From Flagellimonas algicola (GTDB lineage Bacteria; Bacteroidota; Bacteroidia; Flavobacteriales; Flavobacteriaceae), in NCBI RefSeq assembly GCF_005937185.1, contig NZ_VCNI01000001.1, forward strand, positions 1,794,657 to 1,858,656: a stretch of 64,000 nucleotides of DNA, given 5' to 3'. Each line of letters opens with the position of its first letter. Within the stretch, counting starts at the first letter, position 1. The position numbers and the translations under genes were made by a program. This document shows, one piece after another, positions 47,639 through 56,663 of the stretch. Under the pieces are notes generated by a model. It did not search any database and was not told the DNA's origin. It saw only the letters and a list, made by a program, of their open reading frames with translations.

Positions 47639-47729
47639 CACCTATTCGGTGAGCATAAACTCTTGAAGGTTTGAGAAGCCTTTGTTTATTAGGGTTTTGA
47701 AAGATAGGTTCTGGTCTCCCCGGCTCCAC
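47639..47729. repeat. island right end: motif copy 3 and attR core
   Basis: CACCTATTCGGTGAG (47639-47653) is followed by about 60 bases and then TCTCCCCGGCTCCAC (47715-47729), the direct repeat of the ssrA 3' end. No further tmRNA sequence is present here, as expected for an attachment-site duplicate. Confidence 0.85.
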
Positions 47730-47733
47730 CTTC

Positions 47734-47782
47734 GCCCTCCTTCGCTTTTCGCTGCGCTCAAAGCTTCGGAGGGCTCTTTTTT
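47734..47782 (+). terminator. probable native ssrA terminator, displaced by the island
   Basis: GCCCTCC (47734-47740) pairs with GGAGGGC (47768-47774), followed by TCTTTTTT. It stands 4 bp after the attR core, where ssrA's own terminator would be before integration. Confidence 0.65.
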
Positions 47783-47863
47783 ACTTTTTCAACCTCCTTT
47801 TTAATTCTGAATACTCGGGCTTCGGTGGACCCGTCCACCGTAACCTGACCCAACTTTTTTGGT

Positions 47864-48103
47864 ATGAAATGGACGGTTTACATTCTTAAATGCATTGATG
47901 GAAAGTTCTATACAGGCTTTACCAACAACTTAAGCCGAAGGCTCACCGAACACAACGCGGGCAAAGTAAAATCTACAAAACAGCGATTACCCTTTAAATT
48001 GACCACCTACATAGTTTTTACAGATAAATACAAGGCTATTGCCTTTGAACAATATCTCAAATCCGGTTCCGGCATTGCTTTTCGGAATAAACGTTTAATT
48101 TGA
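47864..48103 (+). CDS. GIY-YIG nuclease family protein
   Basis: A 79-residue single-domain GIY-YIG protein (WTVYILKCIDGKFYTGFTNNLSRRLTEHN), of the UPF0213/YhbQ class common in flavobacteria. It has the Tyr pair, the Arg in SRRL and a C-terminal acidic residue (FEQYLKSGSG). Lying 134 bp past attR, it is probably the original chromosomal neighbour of ssrA. Confidence 0.88.
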   Translation: MKWTVYILKCIDGKFYTGFTNNLSRRLTEHNAGKVKSTKQRLPFKLTTYIVFTDKYKAIAFEQYLKSGSGIAFRNKRLI

Positions 48104-48189
48104 TTCGCTCCGAAGCTTGAGCGAAGCAAAGGCGGGGTTTATTAGAAAGTGACTGATTACCATTATCTTCGAGATTATCAATTACTCCC

Positions 48190-48474
48190 ATGTCCAAAGG
48201 AAAATCTTGGTTACGAATCCTAATCGACCTCATTGAGGTTTTTATCAACAGTAAGGCGAGCAACAAAAGAGGCCGTACGTGGCATCAACATGTGGTGCCC
48301 TTTGAAAAAGGCTGGGCCGTGCGTCGTGAGGGCAACAAACGCGTAACAAGCAAACACAGAAAACAAAGTACGGCGATTCGTAAAGCCAAAAGTCTGGCCA
48401 AAAAATACAAGGCAGATGTTATTATCCATAGAGCAAGTGGAGGTATTCGAGAGCGAATTAGTTATGACGACTAA
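48190..48474 (+). CDS. DUF2188 protein, chromosomal copy
   Basis: A 94-residue protein with a DUF2188 domain from about 32 (WHQHVVPFEKGWAVRREGNKRVTSKHRKQSTAIRKAKSLAKK). The N-terminal 25 residues are hydrophobic-basic. A homologue lies at 46727-46978 within the island. Confidence 0.8.
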   Translation: MSKGKSWLRILIDLIEVFINSKASNKRGRTWHQHVVPFEKGWAVRREGNKRVTSKHRKQSTAIRKAKSLAKKYKADVIIHRASGGIRERISYDD

Positions 48475-48561
48475 TATTGATTAGGTTATTATAAATCTTG
48501 ACCCAAGCATGGTCTTTGATCAGAATCAATATTTTTAAATTAAACGTAAAAACTAGCTTAA

Positions 48562-48579
48562 CGCGGACTATCGTCCGCG
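48562..48579. repeat. small GC-rich hairpin
   Basis: CGCGGAC, a four-base loop, GTCCGCG; perfect seven-pair stem in an otherwise AT-rich gap. It is not followed by a clear T run, so its role is unknown. Confidence 0.5.
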
Positions 48580-48630
48580 GAATTCTCCAATTTTTTCTTT
48601 TCTTTTGAATTCAATCCCAAATCATTTTCC

Positions 48631-48945
48631 ATGAAAAACAAGAAAAAACTCAATCTGGACAATCTTGACCTCCCCATTGAAGCCTACTTTGGTACCCTAC
48701 AATCCCAAAAAAAGGGTTTTAGCATCCCCAATCTGCAAGTTAGGAGCTATATAGAGCTACTTTTTAAGTTGGAGTCGCTCCTTAATGTCTGTATTTTGGC
48801 CTTGGACAATCCCAACTCGAGCAATCATGAACATATCTTGGAACCGGACACGCACATTAAGTCGGTTTTGGAGATGGCCGCCCAACTGATTCCTTTTGAA
48901 GAAGGGGAGTTTTTGGACGTTATGAAGCAGCGTATTCCAGAATAA
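48631..48945 (+). CDS. hypothetical protein related to the C-terminus of the HEPN protein
   Basis: A 104-residue acidic protein. Residues about 45-100 (LLFKLESLLNVCILALDN to LIPFEEGEFLDVM) align by eye with the C-terminal domain of the protein at 16006-17211 (LVPHEEMEFLD). It is a short helical domain of unknown function that is used both alone and fused. Confidence 0.65.
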   Translation: MKNKKKLNLDNLDLPIEAYFGTLQSQKKGFSIPNLQVRSYIELLFKLESLLNVCILALDNPNSSNHEHILEPDTHIKSVLEMAAQLIPFEEGEFLDVMKQRIPE

Positions 48946-49084
48946 ATCCAGTAGTTTTTACAGTTAAAGAATATTCCTGTAAGATTATACACTAAAACCT
49001 ACAATTCACACATATCTTACTGTATTTCAAGGCTTTTAGTCTTAATTTAAAGAACACGCTTTCATTTAGCCAAACCTTGAAATC

Positions 49085-49441
49085 ATGAATAAAAGCATCC
49101 TTTTTGTATTGATTACCGTGCTTTTCACATCCTCTTGTGTAAGCACGCGTATTGAAGCCAGTCCCTATCAAGATAGTGTTGAAAATTTGGAGTGCCAGCG
49201 CAAATCCAGTTGGATCTATTGGTGGGGCGTAGCCCCCGGAAGTACCAAAATGGTAAGTGCCAATCCGGATATTGCAAATACTGTTTGCCCTTGTGCGGAA
49301 AGGGCCATGTCCTGGACCGTGGTAAAAACCTCATTTACAGATTTTTTACTGAGTCTTGTAACTCTCGGAATTGTAAACCATAGAACCGCCATTTACGGAT
49401 GCGCCAGACCCCAGGGAGGCGAAGGCAATCTAGATCAATAA
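49085..49441 (+). CDS. Bor-like lipoprotein, second copy
   Basis: A 118-residue protein with a lipoprotein signal ending LFTSSC (Cys near 18). Almost identical in the mature part to 30788-31159 (SCVSTRIEASPYQD shared; end PQGGEGNLDQ versus PQGGEGDLDN). It is followed 11 bp later by the FAD oxidoreductase paralogue. Confidence 0.75.
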   Translation: MNKSILFVLITVLFTSSCVSTRIEASPYQDSVENLECQRKSSWIYWWGVAPGSTKMVSANPDIANTVCPCAERAMSWTVVKTSFTDFLLSLVTLGIVNHRTAIYGCARPQGGEGNLDQ

Positions 49442-49452
49442 AAAAACTTGCC

Positions 49453-51024
49453 ATGCTACCAGACGGAATTACCCAGTTACCCATTCAACAGTGGACCAAC
49501 AAGCACGAGAACTTTACGCATAATTTGATACAGAATGCTTCCTTCAAATTAAGAAATCCGGCAGGCCAATCCCATAAAGAACGCTACCGGAAAACCACCC
49601 AAAACTTCCAATGGCTCATACAACATGCTTTAAACAATAACATAAGACTTCGGGCCATGGGAAGTGGGTGGTCTTTTACCAAGGTGGGCGTAACGGAAGG
49701 CGGACTCATTGATACCGCCTCACTTAATTTTTCTTTTCCACTGACCAACAAATATGTGGATGCCAATTACCCCAACCAACCGGAAGACCTTTATTTCATC
49801 CAATGCGGAACCATTATCAATGAAATCAACACCCGATTGGACCGAAAACTTCCGCCGAGATCCATCAAGGCTTCAGGCGCCAGTAATGGACAAACGGTTG
49901 CCGGCGCCCTTTCCACGGGTACCCATGGCGCTGCATTTACCGTTGGAGCCATCCCCGATTTTGTGGTTGGACTTCACGTGGTTACGGGGCCAAACTCGCA
50001 TGTATGGTTAGAACGGGCCTCTTATCCAGTTGCATCCCAAGAATTTGTGGATTGGCTAGATGCCACTTTGGTGCGGGATGATGAACTTTTTGATGCCGCC
50101 TTGGTATCTTTTGGGAGTTTTGGATTTATCCATGGGATAATGATTGAAACTGAACCTCAATTTTTGCTCACAGAGCATAGGGTGGCCCAGGTTCCCTTTG
50201 ACGCAAAATTGAAGAAGGCCATGACCCAACTGGATTTTTCCGACCTCAACTTGGTCGGAACTGGACAAAACGGCGATTTATACCATTTTGAAGTCCTCTT
50301 TAACCTGCACAAATTTGAAGCCAACAATCCTGCAAAAGGAGCCTTTTTAAAATATATGTTCAAAAAACCTGTAGTACCACACCCTCCCCTGTTACGGGAC
50401 AACAATTTCACTTATGGGGATGATCTTTTGGGCCTAATCTCTACTGTTTTGGACAGACTGCCCGGTTCTGGTCTTTTGATTCCCGCTATGGTGAATGCTA
50501 TGTTTGGATTGGCTTTTGAAGCTAAACCTCCAATACAAGGGACGGTAAAGGAAATTTTCAATTACACCAAGTTCCGGGGTAAAGTGGCCAGTGCCGCAAT
50601 GGGAATCGCCATAGAAGATTCTCCAAAGGCGGTAGAACTCATTGTAGAAGTCAACAAGCAAAAACCTTTCCCCGGGGGATTGTCCCTGCGTTATGTAAAG
50701 GGAACCCAAGCTACTTTAGGTTTTACCAAATTCCCAAATACCTGTGTTTTAGAAATGGATGGGGTGGATGGCAACAAGGCCAGGCAGTTCTATGAAGCGG
50801 TGTGGAACAAGTTTGAGCAAGAAGGTCTCCCATACACCCTTCACTGGGGTAAAATCAATTTTAACCTCAACGAAAACCGGGTCAAAAATATGTATGGCCC
50901 TATTCAAGTACAATCCTGGATTGATGCGCGAAATCAGCTCCTTGCACCGCCAGTTATGGAGATTTTCAACAATAAATTCATCGAAGACTGCGGTTTGGAC
51001 AAAGTAAATGGGCCAATCGTATAG
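49453..51024 (+). CDS. FAD-binding oxidoreductase, aldonolactone oxidase type, second copy
   Basis: The start at 49453 (MLPDGITQLPIQQW) matches the start of the paralogue at 31172, whereas the longer frame from 49399 runs into the lipoprotein gene. It gives 523 residues with the same PCMH-FAD motifs (MGSGWSFTKVG, SGASNGQTVAGALSTGTHGAA) and C-terminal HWGK. The two pairs arose by duplication. Substrate unknown. Confidence 0.88.
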   Translation: MLPDGITQLPIQQWTNKHENFTHNLIQNASFKLRNPAGQSHKERYRKTTQNFQWLIQHALNNNIRLRAMGSGWSFTKVGVTEGGLIDTASLNFSFPLTNKYVDANYPNQPEDLYFIQCGTIINEINTRLDRKLPPRSIKASGASNGQTVAGALSTGTHGAAFTVGAIPDFVVGLHVVTGPNSHVWLERASYPVASQEFVDWLDATLVRDDELFDAALVSFGSFGFIHGIMIETEPQFLLTEHRVAQVPFDAKLKKAMTQLDFSDLNLVGTGQNGDLYHFEVLFNLHKFEANNPAKGAFLKYMFKKPVVPHPPLLRDNNFTYGDDLLGLISTVLDRLPGSGLLIPAMVNAMFGLAFEAKPPIQGTVKEIFNYTKFRGKVASAAMGIAIEDSPKAVELIVEVNKQKPFPGGLSLRYVKGTQATLGFTKFPNTCVLEMDGVDGNKARQFYEAVWNKFEQEGLPYTLHWGKINFNLNENRVKNMYGPIQVQSWIDARNQLLAPPVMEIFNNKFIEDCGLDKVNGPIV

Positions 51025-51047
51025 TTTACAACCCTAAATCAACATAA

Positions 51048-51728
51048 ATGAACCCTCAAGAATACCATTTTAAGCTGCCAAAAAAAGAGTTTGACAAGAC
51101 TATCAAAATACCAGAGGTTTGGTATCCCGGAGTAAAAAAATACTGGGAACGCTGCACCACTAGACGCATTTTCAATCCCATTTTGGGAATTAAAGGGATA
51201 GTAATCCATGCCACTGCAGGACATAGCTCTGCTGGTGCGGTTTCCGTGATGCGCGATAGAAAGGGAAGTTTTCATTGGTTGATCCCAGATGAGGATGAAC
51301 CGGAACACGGGCAAATTATTTGGGCCACTGTTCCAGAAACCTTGGCAGCTTGGCATGTTCGAAATTCTGTTAAGCACCCTGATGTAAACCAAGGAAAAAA
51401 CAAGACCAATCATTGGTCTTTAGGTATTGAATTGGTGAACTCCCAGATAAATGACCCCTTTTCAGACTGGCAGGTGAAGATGGCGGCAGACATTGTAAAG
51501 TACTGCTGGTCCAAATATCCCAATATAGAGGATGTGGTATCACATGCCAAGCTAGATCCTTCCCGAAGATCAGATCCAGGAGTGGATTTTCCCTGGAAGA
51601 CTTTTAAAGAGATGGTCTTGGATGGCGGTATGGATGATTTGGTGGCTTTTGAGAAAATCACAGAAAACCGTCTGTCTAATCCAGATGTGGAAAGTCATGA
51701 AGTAATAGATGGGGATGTTTGTTGTTAA
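51048..51728 (+). CDS. N-acetylmuramoyl-L-alanine amidase (amidase_2)
   Basis: A 226-residue protein with the amidase_2 zinc fold: GIVIHATAGHSSAGAV (His ligand), AWHVRNS (His), and the last ligand in DPSRRSDPGVDFPW. It has no signal peptide. It would cut peptidoglycan between MurNAc and L-Ala, but without export it is cytoplasmic, a feature shared with the M15 protein of the other locus. Confidence 0.87.
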   Translation: MNPQEYHFKLPKKEFDKTIKIPEVWYPGVKKYWERCTTRRIFNPILGIKGIVIHATAGHSSAGAVSVMRDRKGSFHWLIPDEDEPEHGQIIWATVPETLAAWHVRNSVKHPDVNQGKNKTNHWSLGIELVNSQINDPFSDWQVKMAADIVKYCWSKYPNIEDVVSHAKLDPSRRSDPGVDFPWKTFKEMVLDGGMDDLVAFEKITENRLSNPDVESHEVIDGDVCC

Positions 51729-51739
51729 ATGATACAATT

Positions 51740-52279
51740 ATGGAAATACCTCTATTTTTAGATACCGATAATCTTCATGAAAACCCTGAATATGTAAGGT
51801 TCATTTACTGGGTTTTGAAAATCAAGGAATTGGATTTTGATTTACTCTGTGATTGTGGGAATACACATTCCAGTTCACCCTTGAAACACCTTAAGTTAGT
51901 TTTTAGTTATGACCAGTTGATAATAGCTGGCTTAAAGGATCAAAACAAGAATTATCACTTCACGAATGCCGAGAAATTTGAGAATCTATTTCAAATTATT
52001 GATCAATATAATGAAGCGATGGATTATCTCTATTTGATGATAGATACCCAATACGTTACATGTCCATACGAGAAAATCAAATTCGATGTGGCGCCCAATG
52101 AGGACACTATTAGGGGAAGCATATATAGATTGAAACCTAAACGCTTTCAACTTTCCAATCTCCTATATCCGGATGAGGTTTATGGATGGGATGATTACGA
52201 ACCTCTTTGTCTACATCACATGGAAGAAGAATCAGCATCCTACAAAAACTATTTAAGAAACAATCGATGGGCGATTTAA
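51740..52279 (+). CDS. hypothetical protein (179 aa)
   Basis: The ATG at 51740 (MEIPLFLDTDNLHE) is preferred to an upstream TTG that overlaps the amidase. Acidic, with strand-helix alternation and no recognised domain; two Cys pairs (LLCDCG) may be accidental. It overlaps the next gene by 13 bp, so it is probably its partner. Confidence 0.65.
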   Translation: MEIPLFLDTDNLHENPEYVRFIYWVLKIKELDFDLLCDCGNTHSSSPLKHLKLVFSYDQLIIAGLKDQNKNYHFTNAEKFENLFQIIDQYNEAMDYLYLMIDTQYVTCPYEKIKFDVAPNEDTIRGSIYRLKPKRFQLSNLLYPDEVYGWDDYEPLCLHHMEEESASYKNYLRNNRWAI

Positions 52280-53196
52280 AGATTATATTTCTATCTGCGG
52301 GAAATGGGGATTCCATTTTTTTGGAATATACCGATGATGTGGGTGAACTTCATTTTGGTCTTGTTGACTGCAATGATCGTGGCAGGTTTAAACCTACACA
52401 GACCTTTTTAAAACGATATTTTGAATTGAAGGATGACGGGCTACAGGCAAAAACAGGTCAAAAAATTCTGGAAAGAAAAGGCTCCTATATATTTGATTAT
52501 ATTTTTATATCCCACTCCCACGCGGACCACATGGGTGGCCTCAAGGACATTATCCGAAATTATGGGGCAAGACGGCTGTTCTACTTTAAAAACAATAAAT
52601 GGGGTGCCCAAGCCCCCTTTGTACAAGCCATGAAGAATGGTTTTACAACCCATAAGTGGTTTAGGAAAATTGAACATGATCTTCCACTGGCAGCTGGCAC
52701 TAGTCCTGTTTTATTTGAAAGTTCCGAAGGAAGCGTGGAATGTGAGGTAATTTGGCCCTTCGATGGCGAGATAAGCGGAAAGGAAAATAACAACTCCTTG
52801 ATAATCCTCATCAAGCATGGACACTTCAATTTTCTTTTAGGCGGAGATGCGGAACAAAGTGTTTGGAGGGATGACAGGGTTAAAACCAAAATCAACCAGC
52901 TTGAAAAGGTCCATATACTTAAAGTACCCCACCACGGAGCGAAAAATGGTTTTTTAAACACCAAAGGTGATTTTATTGCTCAGGAACTTGCAGCAAAAAC
53001 AGAGTGCGCCATTGTAAGCAGCCATATTTGGAGATATGGCCATCCATCCGAGAAAGTAATAAATCAACTTGATGAACATAGCACTCATGTTTTAAGAACT
53101 GAGGTAAACCAAAATCAGAATATCCAATTTATTTCTAACGGTAAAACATTGGAGGCCCAATATTTCAACAAGGTTCATGGGCAGTTCATCACTTGA
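52267..53196 (+). CDS. metallo-beta-lactamase fold hydrolase (ComEC/Rec2-like)
   Basis: The start MGDLKIIFLSAGNGDS at 52267 is the usual N-terminus of this group. The HxHxDH motif is H83-S-H85-A-D87-H88, with GGDAE and KVPHHGAKNG supplying later ligands. 309 residues. Similar stand-alone MBL enzymes occur in bacterial conflict systems. The 3' end overlaps the convergent amidohydrolase gene by eight bases. Confidence 0.85.
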   Translation: MGDLKIIFLSAGNGDSIFLEYTDDVGELHFGLVDCNDRGRFKPTQTFLKRYFELKDDGLQAKTGQKILERKGSYIFDYIFISHSHADHMGGLKDIIRNYGARRLFYFKNNKWGAQAPFVQAMKNGFTTHKWFRKIEHDLPLAAGTSPVLFESSEGSVECEVIWPFDGEISGKENNNSLIILIKHGHFNFLLGGDAEQSVWRDDRVKTKINQLEKVHILKVPHHGAKNGFLNTKGDFIAQELAAKTECAIVSSHIWRYGHPSEKVINQLDEHSTHVLRTEVNQNQNIQFISNGKTLEAQYFNKVHGQFIT

Positions 53197-55165
53197 AAGA
53201 TCTAGCCAAATAATGCTCTGGGTTTTCTTTGGCAATTAAATCAAAATCCTCATCCCCCAAAAGAGTCTTCAAATCCACAAAGAGGTTTTTATCAGATTTG
53301 TGGTTACGCACTACATAAAAGTCGGTTCCAAAAAGCACTCTGCTACGCAGTTTATTTTTGCCAATTAACGGAGTGCCTCTTTCATGGATATCCCTCTCCA
53401 GAAGGTATTTTTCACAAACCTGAGACAGTTCTTCATTCTTTTCCAAGGTATATTTAATCAACGGATATACTGATTCCTTACTTAAAATATAGCTTAAATC
53501 AGCATAAACGTTGGGATATCTGATCATCAAGCTACTGATGATGGAGTACCAATCCGCATCATTCCATACTTCATTAAGCTTATACCAAGAAAAATCTCCA
53601 TTTGCATTCTCCATAAACTTTATGCCCTCCAATGGGTCTCGCATCAATCTTTGGCTGTATGCTGTCCGGTCCTGCTCCATATATCTTATCCATTCTTCCT
53701 CGCCCCCGTAATGGGCCAAACAAATCTTTAAGTTCTGGAGCAATGAATAGTCAAATTCCTTTTGTTTAGAATCCGGGGCCACCAAAAATGCATCTTGGGC
53801 CCTACTTTTATCATTTTCTTTAACGGCCTCCAAAGTACGTTTGAACAAATCGGGTTCCAGTAAACATAGATAATTGAGCGGATGCGTAAAATTCCATTGA
53901 AAGTCAACATTTTTGGTTTCGGGCAACACCTTTGGATTTTCCCCATCGTAATCCAAAAATGCGGGATGGTAATGCCAATCATTTTTGATGGTTCCCCGGT
54001 AATAAATGGTCCCCATAATGCAATGTGCCATAATAGGAATCTGATTTTCCGCTGCATACCGCCAAATAGGTAGCAGATATTCATCAAAACAATGATAACC
54101 AAGAGCGGGATAAATTTTGAATCCACTAAATCGACAATCTTCCATATAGGTGTGCACAAAACATCCTTCCTTTGGCTTGATTCGCCGTATTTTTTGTCCA
54201 TTTTCATCTTCAAGAGTGTCCCATTCCCAATCAAAAAATTTCTTTCCTTCTTCTTTGATTCTTCTGGGATCTAGGAACAAAAAGGGATGATATCTGTCTT
54301 TTGGGCCATCACCATTTTCATCCTTTACAAAATCCCATAGTTCCAACATTTGATATTTATAGCTATCGTTGAGATCTTGCCCGATAGGTTGACCCTGATA
54401 CTTTTTGGCGATCTCCCTTTGTCTCATAGAGGCAGAGGTTTTACCGGCCTTCATAAATTCCATGTCCATAGGAAGAATAACCATGCCCGAATCTTTGGGA
54501 AGCTGATGCACAGCCCTTTCAGCTATGCCCTTTTGGGTTTTATAGGTGGTGGCAAACCTTCCCAATAGGTAGTAACGCTGCATAAGATCAAGAAAGGAAG
54601 AACTGAACACTTTTTTAATGGCAGGGAAAACTCCCTTTAAAACAAAAAGTATGGGTTTTCTGCTCGATTTTATAATCAATAGCACTGCCACAATCCAGAT
54701 TATTCTATAGAAATCCTCCAAATCAAAATATAAATAGTGCTCTTGCAGCCAATCCTGGATCAGCGTGAAATACTTGTTTGCAAATTCATCCACTTTAAGA
54801 ATCAAGGCCACAAATTCAACCAAATAGATAACTGCTATGGCGCTGATCCAAAAAACAACCAACCGAAAGGGGATACGAACCAAATAATGACCCAAAACCC
54901 AAAATTTTATCCTTAGGAATACTTTTTTTAGAAATTTCCAAAAACGTACTATCCATAACTTGTGGATCTTATCTGAATACCTAATTCCATGCTTGATTTT
55001 AAAAAATAGCTTGACCAAACCAACTACCATGGGGGTATAAATTAGGTAGTATAACGGCCAGGGTACTATGGTCTTGGCCAAAAATGGTGGAACAAAGTTT
55101 CCTGTGAACACATGGGCATGGCAGTTAATGAGCTGTTTTTTTGGCATAACGGGTTTAGTTTTCAA
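53189..55165 (-). CDS. amidohydrolase-like protein with inserted membrane helices
   Basis: A 658-residue protein. It begins with an amidohydrolase first strand (LINCHAHVFTG, H16 and H18), is interrupted by about 200 residues with two or more transmembrane helices (RLVVFWISAIAVIYLVEFVALIL; IIWIVAVLLIIKSS), then resumes the TIM barrel (GMVILPMDMEF, IMAHCIMG, LKICLAHYGG, RVLFGTDFYV). The insertion would anchor the enzyme to the membrane. Last gene of the six-gene operon; its start lies inside the upstream gene (11 bp overlap). Substrate unknown. Confidence 0.75.
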   Translation of the reverse strand: MKTKPVMPKKQLINCHAHVFTGNFVPPFLAKTIVPWPLYYLIYTPMVVGLVKLFFKIKHGIRYSDKIHKLWIVRFWKFLKKVFLRIKFWVLGHYLVRIPFRLVVFWISAIAVIYLVEFVALILKVDEFANKYFTLIQDWLQEHYLYFDLEDFYRIIWIVAVLLIIKSSRKPILFVLKGVFPAIKKVFSSSFLDLMQRYYLLGRFATTYKTQKGIAERAVHQLPKDSGMVILPMDMEFMKAGKTSASMRQREIAKKYQGQPIGQDLNDSYKYQMLELWDFVKDENGDGPKDRYHPFLFLDPRRIKEEGKKFFDWEWDTLEDENGQKIRRIKPKEGCFVHTYMEDCRFSGFKIYPALGYHCFDEYLLPIWRYAAENQIPIMAHCIMGTIYYRGTIKNDWHYHPAFLDYDGENPKVLPETKNVDFQWNFTHPLNYLCLLEPDLFKRTLEAVKENDKSRAQDAFLVAPDSKQKEFDYSLLQNLKICLAHYGGEEEWIRYMEQDRTAYSQRLMRDPLEGIKFMENANGDFSWYKLNEVWNDADWYSIISSLMIRYPNVYADLSYILSKESVYPLIKYTLEKNEELSQVCEKYLLERDIHERGTPLIGKNKLRSRVLFGTDFYVVRNHKSDKNLFVDLKTLLGDEDFDLIAKENPEHYLARSFK

Positions 55166-56636
55166 GGTGCTTTTTCAGAAATTCATATATCTCAACCATA
55201 GCAAGGGTGTCCAACTTGCAATAAGCCAAAAGACTATTTCGGATTTCCTCCAAATCTGATGATTGGTTTCCGGAGGAAACCAGATTGCCCCAGGTATCCA
55301 TGGCCATGGTTCCATCTTGGATTTCCAAGTCACCATAATCCAAGTCCGGGACCAAAACCGGAAGTACTTTTTTAATGGAGGAAGAACCCTTAAACTGATA
55401 GTCTATATAGTCTTTGGCAAAAATTGTTTCCAAATCAAACATATGGTCGTTTATATAGTCCAAATAATCACTGAACTGTGGAAGCCAAAGTTTCATGGCA
55501 TTGTTCCTACCCTTTTCAAAAGAGGCGTGCCAACTGATAAATGTTCCTTCAGTTCCTGTGAATTCCTGCATACCTTCCAGCATCTTCTCTGGCATTTCCA
55601 AGTCATCTGCCAAATGTTCAAAATGCTTTAGATTCCCATTCTCATCCATACTGTGAATGCTAACTTGAAAGGGCATATGTTCGTGGGGGCGTAGTCCGTC
55701 CATTTGGGGAACAGCACTGGCATAGGTTTCATAATCAAAAAAATGGAGGGGAAACACAAGGGCATCCAATTGAGTTTTAATAGTATTCCAATCCACTACG
55801 GGTTTTCCTTGTTGCAAAGAAGTCACTTGGGCTTTTTGAGACTCATTGAGGTTAGCATCTTCCTGGATTTCTGATATCCCAAACTGGTTAGCATTCAAAA
55901 AAGCATTGAGTTTCTTTTCGGTTAACCGTTTTATTTCATGAATAGGATGCTTTGGCAACCAGGCGTTGAAATAATCAAAATTATCGCAGTGGTTGCTTCT
56001 CGTTTTTCGTAAACAGGAACATTTATCTTCCTCAATTTCAGACAGGTTTATGAAATCCAATGCTTCCTGAATTTGCTCAACTATAGTTTCATAGACCGTA
56101 TTAACTTGGGAGGTGACCTCCGATATTTCCAATAGCTGTGAAGCTTGGACTTCTCCCTGTCTCAGGTACTCCTTGTTCAAGTGAATAACGGAAACCTTGT
56201 CCACTTGGAGACCATTTTCTTCCAAAATATACTTCTGGAAAGCGGTGTCAAAAATATGGTTGTGACTTTTTTTGGTACTTACGCCGGTAGAGGATTTCAC
56301 TTCATACAAATGCCAGGCGTTGTTCGGTAAACGTTCTAAAATATCCACCCTAGCAAGTGCTCCTTTCTCCGTGCTGAAGGTGGCTTGAATAAATTGTGAA
56401 TTTGGTTTTTCCAGTGCTTCTCTGGTGTCTTCAAAGCTGCCATCATCAGGCAGTTTAATGGCCTCAGGAAAAAGTTGTTCAGCGTAGGATTCAACCTCGT
56501 ATCCCTCTTCTATTATTTTCCGTAGAAAAAGGGAATATTCGTCCTGTTTTGCTTTTTCGGGTTTGTTTTTGCTTAACCAAAGTGACTCTGGGCAACGCAG
56601 ATAATGAATAAAATCAGTTTTGGTCAGCGTATTCAT
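55155..56636 (-). CDS. DUF2779 protein, PD-(D/E)xK plus exonuclease-like
   Basis: A 493-residue protein. N-terminal part: RCPESLWLSKNKP start, ARVDILERLP and LYEVKSSTGV, the Asp and ExK of a RecB-like nuclease fold. C-terminal part: HFFDYETYASAVPQMDG and later FDLETIFAKDYID, a DEDD/RNase H-like exonuclease. Typical of DUF2779 proteins. It lies 27 bp after the gasdermin-like gene in the same operon. Its role in the system is unknown; it may act on nucleic acid. Confidence 0.85.
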   Translation of the reverse strand: MNTLTKTDFIHYLRCPESLWLSKNKPEKAKQDEYSLFLRKIIEEGYEVESYAEQLFPEAIKLPDDGSFEDTREALEKPNSQFIQATFSTEKGALARVDILERLPNNAWHLYEVKSSTGVSTKKSHNHIFDTAFQKYILEENGLQVDKVSVIHLNKEYLRQGEVQASQLLEISEVTSQVNTVYETIVEQIQEALDFINLSEIEEDKCSCLRKTRSNHCDNFDYFNAWLPKHPIHEIKRLTEKKLNAFLNANQFGISEIQEDANLNESQKAQVTSLQQGKPVVDWNTIKTQLDALVFPLHFFDYETYASAVPQMDGLRPHEHMPFQVSIHSMDENGNLKHFEHLADDLEMPEKMLEGMQEFTGTEGTFISWHASFEKGRNNAMKLWLPQFSDYLDYINDHMFDLETIFAKDYIDYQFKGSSSIKKVLPVLVPDLDYGDLEIQDGTMAMDTWGNLVSSGNQSSDLEEIRNSLLAYCKLDTLAMVEIYEFLKKHLEN

Positions 56637-56663
56637 AGGTTAAAGCATACAATTCCAATTGTT

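Larger units (their letters stand above)
3391..47729. mobile_element. genomic island integrated at the 3' end of ssrA (about 44 kb, probably composite)
   Basis: The 15-bp sequence TCTCCCCGGCTCCAC lies at the tmRNA 3' end (3391-3405) and again at 47715-47729, where no other part of a tmRNA is present. A tyrosine recombinase begins 236 bp inside the left copy. A shared end motif (CACCTATTCGGTGAG) lies near both ends and once inside. No conjugation or phage structural genes are visible, so the unit is probably mobilisable or integrase-only. The cargo is mostly defence, toxin and transport-to-surface genes. Confidence 0.85.

Noticed and set aside
47715-47729. Possible tRNA or second tmRNA gene
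   Set aside because: Only the last 15 bases match; no T arm or acceptor partner lies upstream, so it is the attachment-site duplicate.
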